A stretch of 64,000 bases of DNA from Phoebastria nigripes (lineage: Eukaryota; Chordata; Aves; Procellariiformes; Diomedeidae): assembly GCA_035582835.1 (NCBI GenBank), contig JAYKAV010000472.1, positions 12,322 to 76,321 of the forward strand. The letters run 5' to 3'. Under the pieces are notes generated by a model, which was given only the letters and a program-made list of their open reading frames with translations, did no database searches and was not told where the DNA came from. The number at the start of each line of letters is the position of its first letter. The stretch's first letter is position 1. This document shows, piece after piece, positions 54,901-63,464 of the stretch. Position numbers and translations under genes: made by a program.

Positions 54901-57900
54901 GAACAAACAACATTGGTTCATTTTCTGAGACACACAGAGTTAATGGCAAAATAGTAAAAGTGCTGGAAAAATAGGTAAGTATGACATATGAATTTAAACA
55001 GGACTTAAGTTTGTCTTGTCTTGAAGTAACAATCTAGCATAAGACAATTCTCCAGTGGAGATACATTCTCCATGTATCATTTCCAATTTTGTAATTCTCC
55101 AAAAAGAAATTTCTCCTGTGATTATAGTATTCTCCATGCATTTCAAGACTTGAGGAATATGAATTAAAAATCCTGATGGATCTTTTCACTGGCTGTCAGC
55201 AAAAGGTATGCTTCCTTTTAAAATCAGGTCCTAAGTACGTAAGAGCCCTTCTTTATGCAAGATGAGGTTGAAGGGATGGTGTGGTAAGTATAAGAAAAAA
55301 ATTAAATAATGTATTATACAAACCACTTAGTGTCAGCTATCAGGCCTCAGCTTGGTGAAATTTTTTTCTTTCTTTCTTTCTTTTTTTCCCCCCTTAAAAA
55401 AAAAACCCAAACAAACAAAACCAACTTTGACGTAGTTCCTGCCTTGGTGTCAACTGATACAGTTCAAATACAAACAATGGAGCTATACAGATGTACACCG
55501 AGGAAGATGCCCAGCACTCTGGTGGTTTAATCATTCTCTGCAAAGTCATAATCTTCCAGCACTTGCTGACATTAGTTGGTGATAAAGCACCATGAGAACA
55601 AACATTATCTTTTTTTTTTATATATATATATATATATATATCTTTCTTTTAAATAGATACATGCAACACAAATTTAATACAGATATGACATCAAACATTT
55701 CAGTGTTTTAACATGTAATGAATGTATTTCATTCCACTTTTATCTTAAAAAAACAAAAAACAAAAAACAAACCCCAAAACATATAGAGAAGCTGAAATCT
55801 CCTGACTTTGAAAAACTATCAATAAGATAAAAATATGACCTTACAGATTACAGGCCACCTCCTCGCACACATTCTTCTAAACTTTAAAATGTCAAGACTT
55901 ATAAAGATCTTGTATGGCTACTAAAGCCATGTGAAAACAGGGATACACTCTCATTATGTGTAAAGTCATTATAAATTTTTTCACTTTAAATATTTCAATA
56001 TTTTAAGCTGAAATCTCTGCCCTAAGCTGCTCATCATGGTCTTCCAAATAACATGCCTGTGAAATAGGTAACGCATCCAGTAAGTTGCTAAAATTCAGAG
56101 AATAAGTGTCCATCTTACTAGGTGAGCATACAATTAAAAATATTGTAATCCAAGTAGAAATTATCTGTAGAGTCTTGATTTTATTAAATGCTTCAAATTT
56201 CCAAACAGTGATCTAGCGATGTTCTTTTAACACATGCATTTTTCAGGTATTTTGTTCTGCTGGGAAAGGGAGGTAATGATGGTGGAGGGAGGGTTTAAAA
56301 GTACTTTTCACAAATCACAACACATGAATGAAATCAATTTAACTACATTTCCTGGCAGTAACAGAAGGCTCTTATCCTAGAGAGGATGTGGACAGCATAG
56401 CACGTGATGGGATTTCTCTGGTGGCTCATCACCTCAGATGATGAGGAAAGCATCGCCCACAAATCATGTACCAAAAGGCAGAGGTGGGCCCAAGCTTTCT
56501 GACACTTTTACTACTGAATCTGCTGCTACTGCTGCATAAGCTTGATTTAAACAAGCATTAGTAGTAGTGGTATTCTGGCAGGCTTTCCAATTTTTCCTGA
56601 CAAAAGAAAATGTCCATTCCTAACAGTTTATATTCCAGTAAAAGATAAGAAGATTTTATGTTAAGAAAAAAAGCACTTCTGTCCACCAGAAGTGCTTTAT
56701 TTACCAAACATTAAAGGTTTCAGAACAATGAAGATTTGAGAGTTTCTACCAAAGAAAATTTGCAAAACTGTCCTGTCAGAGAAAGAACAAGGGAAATTAA
56801 AGACATGGGACACAGTAGCTGCAGATTTCTAAGTATGAGACCTAGTCATGAGCTACATTAGCACTCAGAGAAACAAATTTCTTTACTATTACTAGCAACA
56901 GCCAGGGTTAAACAAAGCTTTCCTGCTTTACCCTTAAAATACTTCTAGTTTTACTCATAAAAATGTGAAATTATTAAAAAAAAATTACATGGATACTATG
57001 ACAATTGATTTCTAAATAGATTATACTCACAACATATGAACAGCTCTAATGAATAATTTGTGCAAATTAGATTTCAGATTTCTCAAATTGCAACAAAAAA
57101 CAAAGACTCATTATGGCAGAAAAAAAGGTTCTTAGAAGAAAAAAGTTGACATAATTTAGAAAATGTTAGAAAGAACGAGACATCTTTATTCAATATTCTG
57201 ATAATTTATATTGCACTTCATAACATGAAACTTACTTAAACATGATCTTTTCCCAGCTGTGCTTGCACCTCCTGAACATAAATTGCCTCCGCGATGGACC
57301 AGCTCAAGTTCCAAGTTTGTTCTGCAAGAAAAACATAACAGTGTTGAATGGAACAGCATTATTCAAGGTTCTACGGACATGAAAGAGTCATCACAAACTC
57401 CCAGTGTACACTAAATAAAAGAATGCTGTGAACTAATCTTTAGTGTGAGATACTGCCAAAATATGACTCAGAATAAAACAAACTTTATCAAGATATTGCC
57501 ATATGTGACTTTAAGTGCTTTGATTAGCAAGTACTATATTAAGAGAGCTGCTACAGTTGTGATTGAAGAATAAAAAAAATGTTAATTCTGAGGCTTTTTT
57601 TCTGTATGCACACACAACTCCTTGATAATAAGGGAATTTATGTGCAAATCTGAAAAGACAATATACAGATTGGCTAAATTTCAATCAATCAGGTATGTCT
57701 AAAAAGTGTTCTCTTCATTGGCAGGGCTTTTGTTTTGCTTTAAACAAACAGACAGTACAATGGATATGCCATCAAGTAACTAAGTATGAAAACAGTCTAA
57801 ATTCTAATGGAAGCACTGACCTTTATAGATAAGTTAGTTAATAAAAGCCTTGGAGGTTAATTCTGAATGAAACACTGGTATTCACTGCAGCTCAGAAGTA

Positions 57901-60900
57901 TGAAACAGGAGTTGTGTCACTAAATCTCTGTATGTCACACTGATGCTTTCTTTCTTAGTATTATTGTAATCTGATACTTAGGCACCAATTGTTTAGGCCA
58001 AATTCGATAGCTCTGTTTAATTTTGGAATTGGATGTTTCAGTACTGCATTATCTTTTACGCCCAAGACTTGAAGCAAACAATTTATGTTATGTTCTCTGA
58101 GAGTTTGTTTTAATAAGTCAACATACATTCCTTTAATTAAAATAAAGGAATGTAATTTTATTATTCTGAAATGTTATTTTGCTAATTTAATCCAAACTGC
58201 AAAGCTCAGTCTAAACATATTTTGTCCTTTAACTAAAAATCAAACAATTTTAGGTTCAATATAATGTGACCGAATACATATTAAAATCTATTCTAGAATT
58301 TTAGGCACACAATATATCTAAGCTAAGAACACACACCCACACATATATTTAAGAAGAAACTACAGGATGACTATTTTATTCAAAACAAATTATTTTTTAA
58401 GAATTTCAGCTCCATCAGCTTGAAAGAATAATACATTTTTGAGATGCAGTGTTTGTTAAGATACTTTCATATGTTTTTAAAATAGTAACATTTCAGAATA
58501 TTACTTTCCCTAAGTTTGCAGCTTATGCCACCCATTTCTGAAGGAATGCTTTAATCCTCTCTACTCAGAAAAAGCAATTTAACATTGATAATGTGCCTGC
58601 TCAGAGCTCCATCTGGTTGCTGCAGATAAGGGCAACTGTGTGACAGGGGAATTTTCCACTCTTCGGGTGATTTGCAGTGCTCACTGAACTTCTAAAAATC
58701 TACCAGCAAGGAAGCAGGGACAGGGATTTCATATTAGTGGACAAAATAGCAACTGTAGATCAGCATGTGCTAGTTCATCATGGGAATATAAAGGAAACCA
58801 GTATGTTTTATTTCTACAAACCTTCTGAAAACTAATTTGTAGAATAAAATAAAAGGCAGCCTTCCATTAAAACCAAGATGATTAAGATTTAAATAAAAAC
58901 ACTACCCAAATGTCTAAGAACAACCTTCTAGACCTAGAATTTTACATATTTCCCTTTCACCAAGAAATATGTACAATTTTACAAAACAAACCTCAGGGAC
59001 AATTCTGAAAAAACTCTTCTTGATATGTATGAGGTGTTACATAGTACTTTTTGCTATAAGGAATGTAAGGAGAGAGATTTCTGGAACCATATACTCCATC
59101 ACACATATCATACCAACTCTCACCTCCCACACTTCTTCATTGCCCCCAGCTCCTCAAAGACAGCAGCTTATAGTTCAACTTTCTTGGAAACGTAAATATT
59201 AGCCTCTTCCTCTAAGACATCTCTTTCAAAACATACCTAAACTTTGGCATAAAAGTACACAGTAGAGAAAGCATCTTCTGTGAATCTGAACACTTCTCCT
59301 TTATAAAATGTTCTACATCAGGTACAGCCCCAAGTCATTTTTGAAAGAGACTAGTGTATCTCCTCCCTAATTCAAGCTCCCTTCTACCTTGAGGATCTGA
59401 GTACCATCTGCCCTGTACCGAAGAAAAGCAGAGCTCTCAGTGCCTATTCTCTCATCAATGAAGGAAAACTTGGGGCATCTGGTAGAAGAGAGGAACACAG
59501 AGTGGTCTCTGAAAGCATCCTTTGCTATCTCAGCCCTCTCAACATGAAGGAAAGAGAAGGAGAAAGAAAATCTATATAAGTGACTGTTTCCTCTATCTAG
59601 AAATCTTTGTGTCATTCATTGGAGCAACAAATTTTGTAGAACACTGGCTTTATCTTCCTCACTCACAGGAGAAAACTGAGAAGATGGATTTTGCTCAGCT
59701 GTACAGACTCCCAATTAAAAAACAGCCCTACTTCATCCCTTCTTGTGGGCTTTCATTATAGGAACATATTGGGGGTGGGGTGGGGAGGGTGATTGCATAT
59801 TTCTCAGAATTCGTATCAGGACAGAATAGGGGGAAGGAAAAATGCAATGGCCTTTCCAGAAAGAGAACATATTTGGATGGACCTCCTCTTTCTATTGGGA
59901 CAGAAGAATCAAGTTAAGCACTACCATTTTTTCCACTTCACTTTACAAAGACAACATATATATGTAAAAACCCAGATACTGAGACACAGACTGGAAGGAA
60001 AGAACACGAGGTTCTTATATTAGTCTATACATAACTGACAGCAAAACCAAAAGCTTTGTTTACACAGCCAACAAAAGCACGAGACCTATTGCTATGCAAT
60101 ACAGAAACAGTCATCCCAAGATACTGCCACAAATGACAGTCATCAATGCTATGAATGTGGAGCTATTACAATTAAAGCTAGGCACACGTGATTTGTGAAT
60201 GACACACTATACTGATCTCATAAATGTCAGCAAAGACAAGGAGGGATGCATACAAAAAGGGCATAAATTTAACAAGGTAAAACTGTAGGGAAAGGGGGAG
60301 GTAGCTAAGGAGCTGCTCTTCCAGCTGTGCATGCAAATCAGGATGCCAAGACCCTGAGTGCCTCTTTTGCTAGGAAAACAGACAGGGGCTAGCTCTCCCA
60401 CTAACTAGGTGGTAGAGAATTTGCTTGTAATTTCTTTTCTCTGCTACCAGTGACATCTGTCTGGGTAAGCAAAAATGAAGAAAGAAAAGTAAGTTCCCGT
60501 TTTCCTGAAGCAGAAAGGATAAGCTGGGGGAAGTGGCTACATCTTGTTTAACCAGTAGTATTCCCATTCCAGCATGCAGAAATCCACTTCAAAGCTGGCC
60601 TCCAGCTGTAAACGAGCATCTTTTAAGACGACTGCAGATGATGTCATTTTCTGATTGAAAATGGAACATGACTTATAAGAAGATTAAGAGTGTTTAATTC
60701 ACTTACAAATATATGGAGTCAATAAAAATATCATTGCATTCAAATGCTTATTTAAACAGGGGCTACTTACCATCTTGACCACTTTATCTGTATGTTAGAT
60801 TAAATACCAGGAAGAAATGAGTAACAGCTGAGGATGGTCCGACCAAAAACAATGAAATGTTTCAGAATACACGAAACTAGAAATGCTCAAAGGTAACTGG

Positions 60901-63464
60901 TTGGTAAAGGAACACAAGGATATCATTACCTCAAAAAGAATTGGATGGAAATAAGGGAGAAACAGGCTGAACGAGAGGAATAACTTCCAGAAAGCAAGTT
61001 ACTTCAGTCTGTCATTTAAATTGTGGATAGTCCATTGTTTGGATACTTAAAATTAAACAAAACATACTAAAATCATACAAAGAAAACTCTTTCAGTCTGG
61101 GAGATGACCAGCTCACTTACATATTTATTTCCATAAATACAAACTGTAAGGTTCTATTAAAATGTCTTTTTAAAAGTTTAATTTTTTTAACCTGTAGTTC
61201 TTATGCAATTATCAAGTAGTAGAAGCCTGTAAATCTGGATTGCTGAATTGAAAGGCAAGAGAAATTAACCATTTTGTGCTGATCTGCCAGGCACCCTCAT
61301 AAGTGATCTTACGACTTATGGTAACACCACCTGAAATCCTTCAGCCATGGATAAATGGAAAATTGCTGGTACCAGTCTAACCTAACAACAAGAGGTCACA
61401 ATGAGTACAGGTGGCATATCCTAATCTTAGTGGTCAACCAGAATTTCTCTCTCCAGCAATGCAAACAGCAATGAAACGCTGTTCTGGTTTGAGGTATTTT
61501 TAACTCTCAGAATGAAAACAAAAATCTTGGGCTTAGGGTGTTAATATAAAAATCATAAACTATAGATATATTTAAAATATGTTTAGCTAGCATTTTTAAA
61601 ATTATGTAACATTACACCCAGAAATATATTCTAACACCATTTTTGTACCTTAAGTGGCATGTCAAGTTATGTTTACAAGTAATCATACTTTTATATGCGA
61701 AACACTAATTTTGAGTCCTTTGTATTTTTGGAAGGATATAAAATTGTACTGACCAAACACATCATTGCTAAAAATCTCAACATTATTTATCCTTGTATAG
61801 CATATACCACTTAAAGTAATACAGAATAATCTTTTAACTTGCTATGTGTAAAATTTAATTGCTCTTCTTAATCAAGACACAGTTAAGATACTCTTAAAGA
61901 ATACAGATAATATTTCTTTTAATAGAATTATACAATAATCTAGGTTAGAAGAGAATTCTGGAGATCAGATGGTCCAACCTCTGTCAAAAGCTGAGCCTTA
62001 GATTTGATTATCCAGAGTCCTGCCAAGCCAAGTCTTGAATATTTCCACTGCTTATATACTTAAGACACTGAAATGTCTTTATCACTGGATGATTTAAAAA
62101 CCAGCAATATGGCAGTGATCTTTCCTGCATATGAAAATCAGAAAATGTAACCTCGATGTACTAAGTACTCAGAAAGTACTTTCAGGAGAGGATGGAAAAT
62201 TTTTTTTTTTTTTTTTTTAAAAGAAGAAAACTATCTGGTGAGTAATACCATTAGTAAGAAACACAAATGAAAAAGATATAAAAAGAAAAAACATACCCAC
62301 CTGGCTACTGAATACATAAACAGAAAATCATTGTCAGGTGATCCAGGACTCTTACTATAATCTGTATACTTCTTCTGTGTGGTATTTTTTATATCTTTCA
62401 TTACAGATTCCATTTCTTTACTGAGATTGGTTTCAGACTATGAACAAAGACACAAAAGAAGATTAGTTAATTTTACCTGAAGAAATGCAATAGCTGATCA
62501 CAAAGCGTAGCACTTTTATGTTTATAAAAACACATTTGCAGCTTATGAAAAAATATGCATTAAAAGCCAATATTCTGTCTCATAAAAGTGTTATAATATT
62601 CTGAAAGTTATTCTGATTTGTTTTGAATATGAAAACATCACTGTTTTGTCCATCTCCTAAGTTCAAGAATCTTACTGCTTGCATTATTTTAAAGTATATT
62701 TGTATTGCACAAGTACATGAAAATAACACAAAGTATCTCCATCAAGACTGGAAGGCTAGCAAAATTTAATAGAATTAATTCTGTCATTCAGAAAGACCAC
62801 ATGAAGCTTTGTAATACATGAGCATCTGCAAACTGCTTTCTGTAAAACAAATAATCCATACCTTAAAATGTTCTTAATAGACATTCTTTAAATAGCTTCC
62901 AGTTACAAGGATATTGGTATTTTTACATTGTAAAGAAATGATAAATGAATTTTATATTACATGACTCAATTCTATGTAAATTACTATGGAGAGAAGTTAA
63001 AATGTACTCCATAAAAAAATTACATTAATCACATTTTGTCACAGCTTTTTCATTGTTTATTTTTAGTAAGGTAATGCAATAAGTGCTGTAAATATTTTAA
63101 ATTTCTTGATATGAAAAAAAATAGTATGCTATCTTCCATATCAGAAGAAAATGAAGTTTCCCAGGTTGTTGAGTTTCTAAGAGGTCACAAATGCAACATA
63201 ATGTAAAAACTGAAAGGTAGAGGCAAATTAACAAGGATCTTTCTGCCTTACACTGATGCTTACTGGGAAAGTTCCCAGCTGTTCTTGAAGATCTTCCACC
63301 TCTTGTACAAGATCTTGCATACGCTTGTTACTATGACTTTGCCAAAGGCTTCTTTCCACGTTGTTTCCAGGATAACAAGGAAGAACACTGTTAGCAAATT
63401 GCCTACAGAGGGGACAGGTAAATTCTCCTTTGTCCACTGAAAAACCCTGGAGGACCTGGTCATT
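21344..63464 (-). CDS. UBR3: UBR3, E3 ubiquitin ligase of the N-recognin family (C-terminal part, 12 exons)
   Basis: Twelve minus-strand exons join into 1620 bases, which is 539 residues plus a stop with no frame break. The family transfers ubiquitin from an E2 enzyme to substrates through a RING domain. UBR3 has been linked to APE1 turnover and, in flies and fish, to Hedgehog signalling and myosin regulation. Seen here are the last RING cysteine pair (FTCPLC), the helical linker and the C-terminal cysteine-rich module ending HYNGL. This closely matches the mammalian UBR3 C-terminus as I remember it. The human protein is about 1,900 residues, so the window holds roughly its last 29 percent. 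The UBR box and promoter lie beyond 64000. Joined exons: 63264-63464, 62301-62437, 57236-57321, 46508-46613, 38239-38339, 31080-31204, 27387-27494, 26777-26887, 25781-25957, 23888-24097, 22132-22271, 21344-21461. Confidence 0.96.
21462..22131 (-). other. UBR3: UBR3 intron with long U-tract
   Basis: A 670-base intron (GTAATG ... ACAG). Its main content is the A-tract at 21896-21987 (plus strand), which is a U-tract in the UBR3 transcript. No exon or gene is seen in it. Confidence 0.85.
21896..21987 (+). repeat. Poly-A tract, 51 + 37 A interrupted by TAAC
   Basis: A 92-base homopolymer block with a single TAAC interruption. There is no recognisable retroposon body immediately upstream of it, so it is better called simple repeat than a retrogene tail. 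Length is likely variable and the assembled count uncertain. Confidence 0.95.
22132..22271 (-). CDS. UBR3: UBR3 exon, hydrophobic strand and [10 protein letters not shown] segment
   Basis: Acceptor ATATTACAG, donor AG|GTAATG, 140 bases, phase 0 in and phase 2 out. It encodes [18 protein letters not shown], the run of four isoleucines, [17 protein letters not shown] and EEDRDL. The cysteine and histidine residues continue the C-terminal zinc-binding type module shared by UBR family ligases. Sequence matches the mammalian protein almost residue for residue from memory. Confidence 0.95.
22272..23887 (-). other. UBR3: UBR3 intron containing a CR1 tail
   Basis: A 1616-base intron (GTAAGAG ... TTACAG). 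Apart from the CR1 3' end at 23721-23784 on the opposite strand, nothing is recognised. The short open frames, for example 23419-23679 on the plus strand, have no coding signature. Confidence 0.85.
23721..23784 (+). mobile_element. CR1 LINE 3' terminus
   Basis: The block GTTGGACTAGATGACCTTTA, then CCCTTCCAACCCAAACT and repeated ATTCTATG units, is the diagnostic 3' end of avian/reptilian CR1. Only about 64 bases are recognisable, as expected for severe 5' truncation. It lies antisense to UBR3 inside an intron. Confidence 0.92.
23888..24097 (-). CDS. UBR3: UBR3 exon with the C-terminal cysteine cluster
   Basis: Acceptor TATTTCTAG, donor CTG|GTAAGAG, 210 bases, 70 codons, phase 0 at both ends. 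Nine cysteines fall at exon residues 33, 36, 46, 49, 54, 59, 60, 66 and 68, arranged CTVC, CLVC, CLKGLCC and CEC. A histidine at residue 29 precedes them. This is the zinc-binding core of the conserved UBR-family C-terminal domain. The leading segment [20 protein letters not shown] is nearly invariant in vertebrates. Confidence 0.97.
24098..25780 (-). other. UBR3: UBR3 intron with an assembly gap
   Basis: A 1683-base intron (GTATGT ... TTCTAG). It includes the seven-N gap at 24911-24917 with an adjoining A-run, a T-rich run near 24738-24770 and a G-run near 25187. No exon or mobile element is recognised. Confidence 0.85.
24911..24938. other. Assembly gap (7 N) plus adjacent poly-A run
   Basis: Seven N bases are followed directly by about 21 A. 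The gap length is probably nominal and the true homopolymer length unknown. It lies within an intron, so it does not affect the coding sequence. Confidence 0.95.
25781..25957 (-). CDS. UBR3: UBR3 exon, [10 protein letters not shown] to PDQVK
   Basis: Acceptor CATACCTAAAAG, donor AAG|GTATGTAGC, 177 bases, 59 codons, phase 0 at both ends. It encodes [18 protein letters not shown], then [19 protein letters not shown] and a more variable end. The [13 protein letters not shown] core matches mammalian UBR3. A second AG four bases into the exon would break frame, so the upstream acceptor was chosen. Confidence 0.95.
25958..26776 (-). other. UBR3: UBR3 intron, nothing further recognised
   Basis: An 819-base intron (GTACAG ... 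AAAAG). It has an A- and C-rich segment at 26155-26230 and a poly-A run at 26657-26669, both simple sequence. Confidence 0.85.
26777..26887 (-). CDS. UBR3: UBR3 exon, [13 protein letters not shown] to DLPSCQ
   Basis: Acceptor TTCCCCCGTAG, donor CCAG|GTACAG, 111 bases, 37 codons, phase 0 at both ends. The part [18 protein letters not shown] is highly conserved. Before it the bird reads [13 protein letters not shown], whereas I recall about five additional residues after VNP in the human protein. This looks like a small length difference next to an exon start and needs alignment to confirm. Confidence 0.93.
26888..27386 (-). other. UBR3: Short UBR3 intron
   Basis: A 499-base intron, the shortest in the window, running from the GTATTG donor to the CCCCCGTAG acceptor. 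No other feature is seen. An open plus-strand frame crosses it (27074-27433) but has no recognisable product. Confidence 0.85.
27387..27494 (-). CDS. UBR3: UBR3 exon, [15 protein letters not shown]
   Basis: Acceptor TTATTTGCAG, 108 bases, 36 codons, phase 0 at both ends. [19 protein letters not shown] aligns with the mammalian EKSYEVLLSFVISELFKGK. Two in-frame donors three bases apart are possible, ACA|GTGGTA and GTG|GTATTG. The second was chosen because the intron start is closer to consensus and the length matches the mammalian protein. The first would shorten the exon by one Val. Confidence 0.92.
27495..31079 (-). other. UBR3: UBR3 intron, 3.6 kb
   Basis: Begins GTTGGT and ends TTTGCAG on the minus strand. 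Within it, 28860-29330 is clearly more GC-rich than the surrounding DNA and contains several open frames on both strands, but none shows a known domain. It could be an old unrecognised repeat. The rest is AT-rich unique-looking sequence. Confidence 0.8.
31080..31204 (-). CDS. UBR3: UBR3 exon, [16 protein letters not shown]
   Basis: Acceptor TTGTTTTACAG, donor AAAAAG|GTTGGT, 125 bases. Phase 1 in (the joined codon gives Glu) and phase 0 out. It encodes [20 protein letters not shown], then [21 protein letters not shown], a leucine-rich helical segment of the linker region. The match to mammalian UBR3 is strong in the first half and looser in the second. Confidence 0.95.
33745..33763 (-). promoter_or_regulatory. 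CTCF-like motif
   Basis: The minus strand reads CCTCCACCAGGGGGGCAG. The CCACCAGGGGG core is the CTCF consensus core, with one base different just after it. The surrounding 100 bases also contain several CpG dinucleotides (near 33707-33721), unusual for this intron. Occupancy is inferred from motif only. Confidence 0.4.
37125..37175. repeat. A/C-rich low-complexity (CCAA, CAAA) tract
   Basis: Irregular units of CCAACCAACTAAAC and AAACAAACAAAC follow an A-run. Similar A/C-rich low-complexity stretches recur at 45797-45836, 49410-49451, 51765-51825, 54403-54421 and 55745-55780. Confidence 0.85.
38239..38339 (-). CDS. UBR3: UBR3 exon, [20 protein letters not shown]
   Basis: Acceptor GGGTTTTCTTTCCAG, donor AAAG|GTATGAT, 101 bases, phase 2 in, phase 1 out. 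It encodes [16 protein letters not shown], then [17 protein letters not shown]. The phase is fixed by PEVP...YRDV, which matches mammalian PEVPILYHDV. It can only join the upstream exon if that exon ends at a GC donor. In phase 0 a TGA appears at the fourth codon. Confidence 0.94.
38340..46507 (-). other. UBR3: UBR3 intron of 8.2 kb, predicted GC-AG type
   Basis: The donor reads TCAGA|GCAAGTATT and the acceptor TTTCTTTCCAG. Apart from low-complexity runs (for example 45797-45836) and one N at 42615, nothing is recognised. A short duplicated unit, CTAATGGATTGTAAT, occurs twice at 38499-38543. Confidence 0.8.
45797..45836. repeat. Poly-A with CCAAA-type units
   Basis: An A-run of about 18 bases followed by CCAAACCCAACCAAAACCAAAC. 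Low-complexity sequence of a kind frequent in bird introns. Confidence 0.85.
46508..46613 (-). CDS. UBR3: UBR3 exon, [22 protein letters not shown]
   Basis: Acceptor CACTTTTCAG, 106 bases, phase 1 in (codon completes Asn) and phase 2 out. It encodes [27 protein letters not shown] and a variable PMQDQNS end. The 3' boundary is placed at a GC donor (AGA|GCAAGT). With it, the joined protein continues [12 protein letters not shown], the same length as the mammalian segment between LTQ and PEVP. A GT donor four bases downstream would put a stop in the next exon. Confidence 0.92.
48081..48235. promoter_or_regulatory. Possible conserved non-coding element
   Basis: A complex, non-repetitive block with two homeodomain-type cores (TAATTAG at 48136-48142 and TAATTGG at 48161-48167) and an E-box (CACCTG at 48199-48204). 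Its composition differs from the AT-rich simple sequence around it. Calling it conserved is a judgement by eye. Confidence 0.25.
48842..49010. promoter_or_regulatory. Isolated intronic CpG cluster with CTCF-like and octamer motifs
   Basis: About 150 bases dense in CpG stand out sharply from AT-rich intron on both sides. Within it, 48907-48920 (TGCCCCCTACCGG on the plus strand) matches the CTCF core with one difference. An exact octamer ATTTGCAT lies at 48999-49006 on its right edge. It may be an enhancer, insulator or minor internal promoter. An open frame covers it, but this is a side effect of low stop-codon frequency. Confidence 0.45.
49410..49451. repeat. (AAAC)n microsatellite
   Basis: Repeated CAAA/AAAC units, partly interrupted by CCAAAA, about 42 bases. 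Confidence 0.95.
55619..55641. repeat. (TA)n microsatellite after a T-run
   Basis: A run of nine T is followed by about eleven TA units. Likely length-variable. Confidence 0.95.
56666..56702. repeat. Short inverted repeat, 16-base arms with one mismatch
   Basis: The arms contain AAAGCACTTCTG and CAGAAGTGCTTT around a five-base spacer (TCCAC). Only one position within the 16-base arms does not pair. It is too short, with too small a loop, for a typical microRNA precursor. Confidence 0.75.
57236..57321 (-). CDS. UBR3: UBR3 exon, [18 protein letters not shown]
   Basis: Acceptor TTTTTCTTGCAG, donor TTTAA|GTAAGT, 86 bases, phase 2 in and phase 1 out. It encodes [18 protein letters not shown], then [10 protein letters not shown]. 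The joins on both sides restore the mammalian sequence [11 protein letters not shown] and KRSCLNQLFHVL. Confidence 0.95.
58124..58154. repeat. Perfect 12-base inverted repeat, AT-rich loop
   Basis: TACATTCCTTTA pairs exactly with TAAAGGAATGTA across a seven-base spacer. No flanking target duplication or element body is visible. Confidence 0.8.
61922..62090 (-). mobile_element. Diverged CR1 LINE 3' end
   Basis: The plus strand reads like the reverse complement of a CR1 end: ATAGAATTATACAATAATCTAGGTTAGAAG, then GGAGATCAGATGGTCCAACC and TCTTGAATATTTCCA. It is more diverged than the copies at 1-173 and 23721-23784. The right limit is approximate. It lies in the sense orientation of UBR3. Confidence 0.75.
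62301..62437 (-). CDS. UBR3: UBR3 exon, [16 protein letters not shown] to YSVAR
   Basis: Acceptor TTGTTCATAG, donor CCAG|GTGGGTATG, 137 bases, phase 0 in, phase 2 out. It encodes [16 protein letters not shown], a Lys/Thr-rich turn (KNTTQKKY) and [16 protein letters not shown]. The match with mammalian UBR3 is close throughout. Confidence 0.96.
62438..63263 (-). other. UBR3: UBR3 intron, nothing further recognised
   Basis: An 826-base AT-rich intron (GTAAGC ... TTCATAG) without repeats or other signals. Confidence 0.85.
63264..63464 (-). CDS. UBR3: UBR3 exon with the end of the RING domain
   Basis: Acceptor TTTATTTTCTTTTAG, 201 bases, 67 codons, phase 0 at both ends. It begins [20 protein letters not shown], in which the two cysteines at exon residues 17 and 20 are the last zinc ligands of the RING. 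The following [13 protein letters not shown] leads into a less conserved, acidic helix ([13 protein letters not shown]). The donor is CCA|GTAAGC. A second, in-frame donor AGT|GTAAGG lies 12 bases further and would add four residues. Confidence 0.96.

Larger units (their letters stand above)
46614..57235 (-). other. UBR3: Largest UBR3 intron in the window, 10.6 kb
   Basis: Contains the isolated CpG cluster at 48842-49010, the possible conserved element at 48081-48235, (AAAC)n at 49410-49451, (TA)n at 55619-55641 and a hairpin at 56666-56702. There is also a CT-rich block at 47860-47990. No exon is supported. The donor is GTAAGT and the acceptor TTTTCAG. Confidence 0.8.
57322..62300 (-). other. 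UBR3: UBR3 intron, 5.0 kb
   Basis: Holds a diverged CR1 (61922-62090), a perfect 12-base hairpin (58124-58154), a T-run at 62200-62218 and a GC-balanced block near 58595-58690 that might be a regulatory element (GATA-type AGATAAGG and an E-box). No exon is supported. Confidence 0.8.

Noticed and set aside
56666..56702. The hairpin as a microRNA precursor
   Set aside because: The total is about 37 bases with a five-base loop, too short for the usual precursor of 60 or more bases. The seed-like AAGTGCTT resemblance is not enough.
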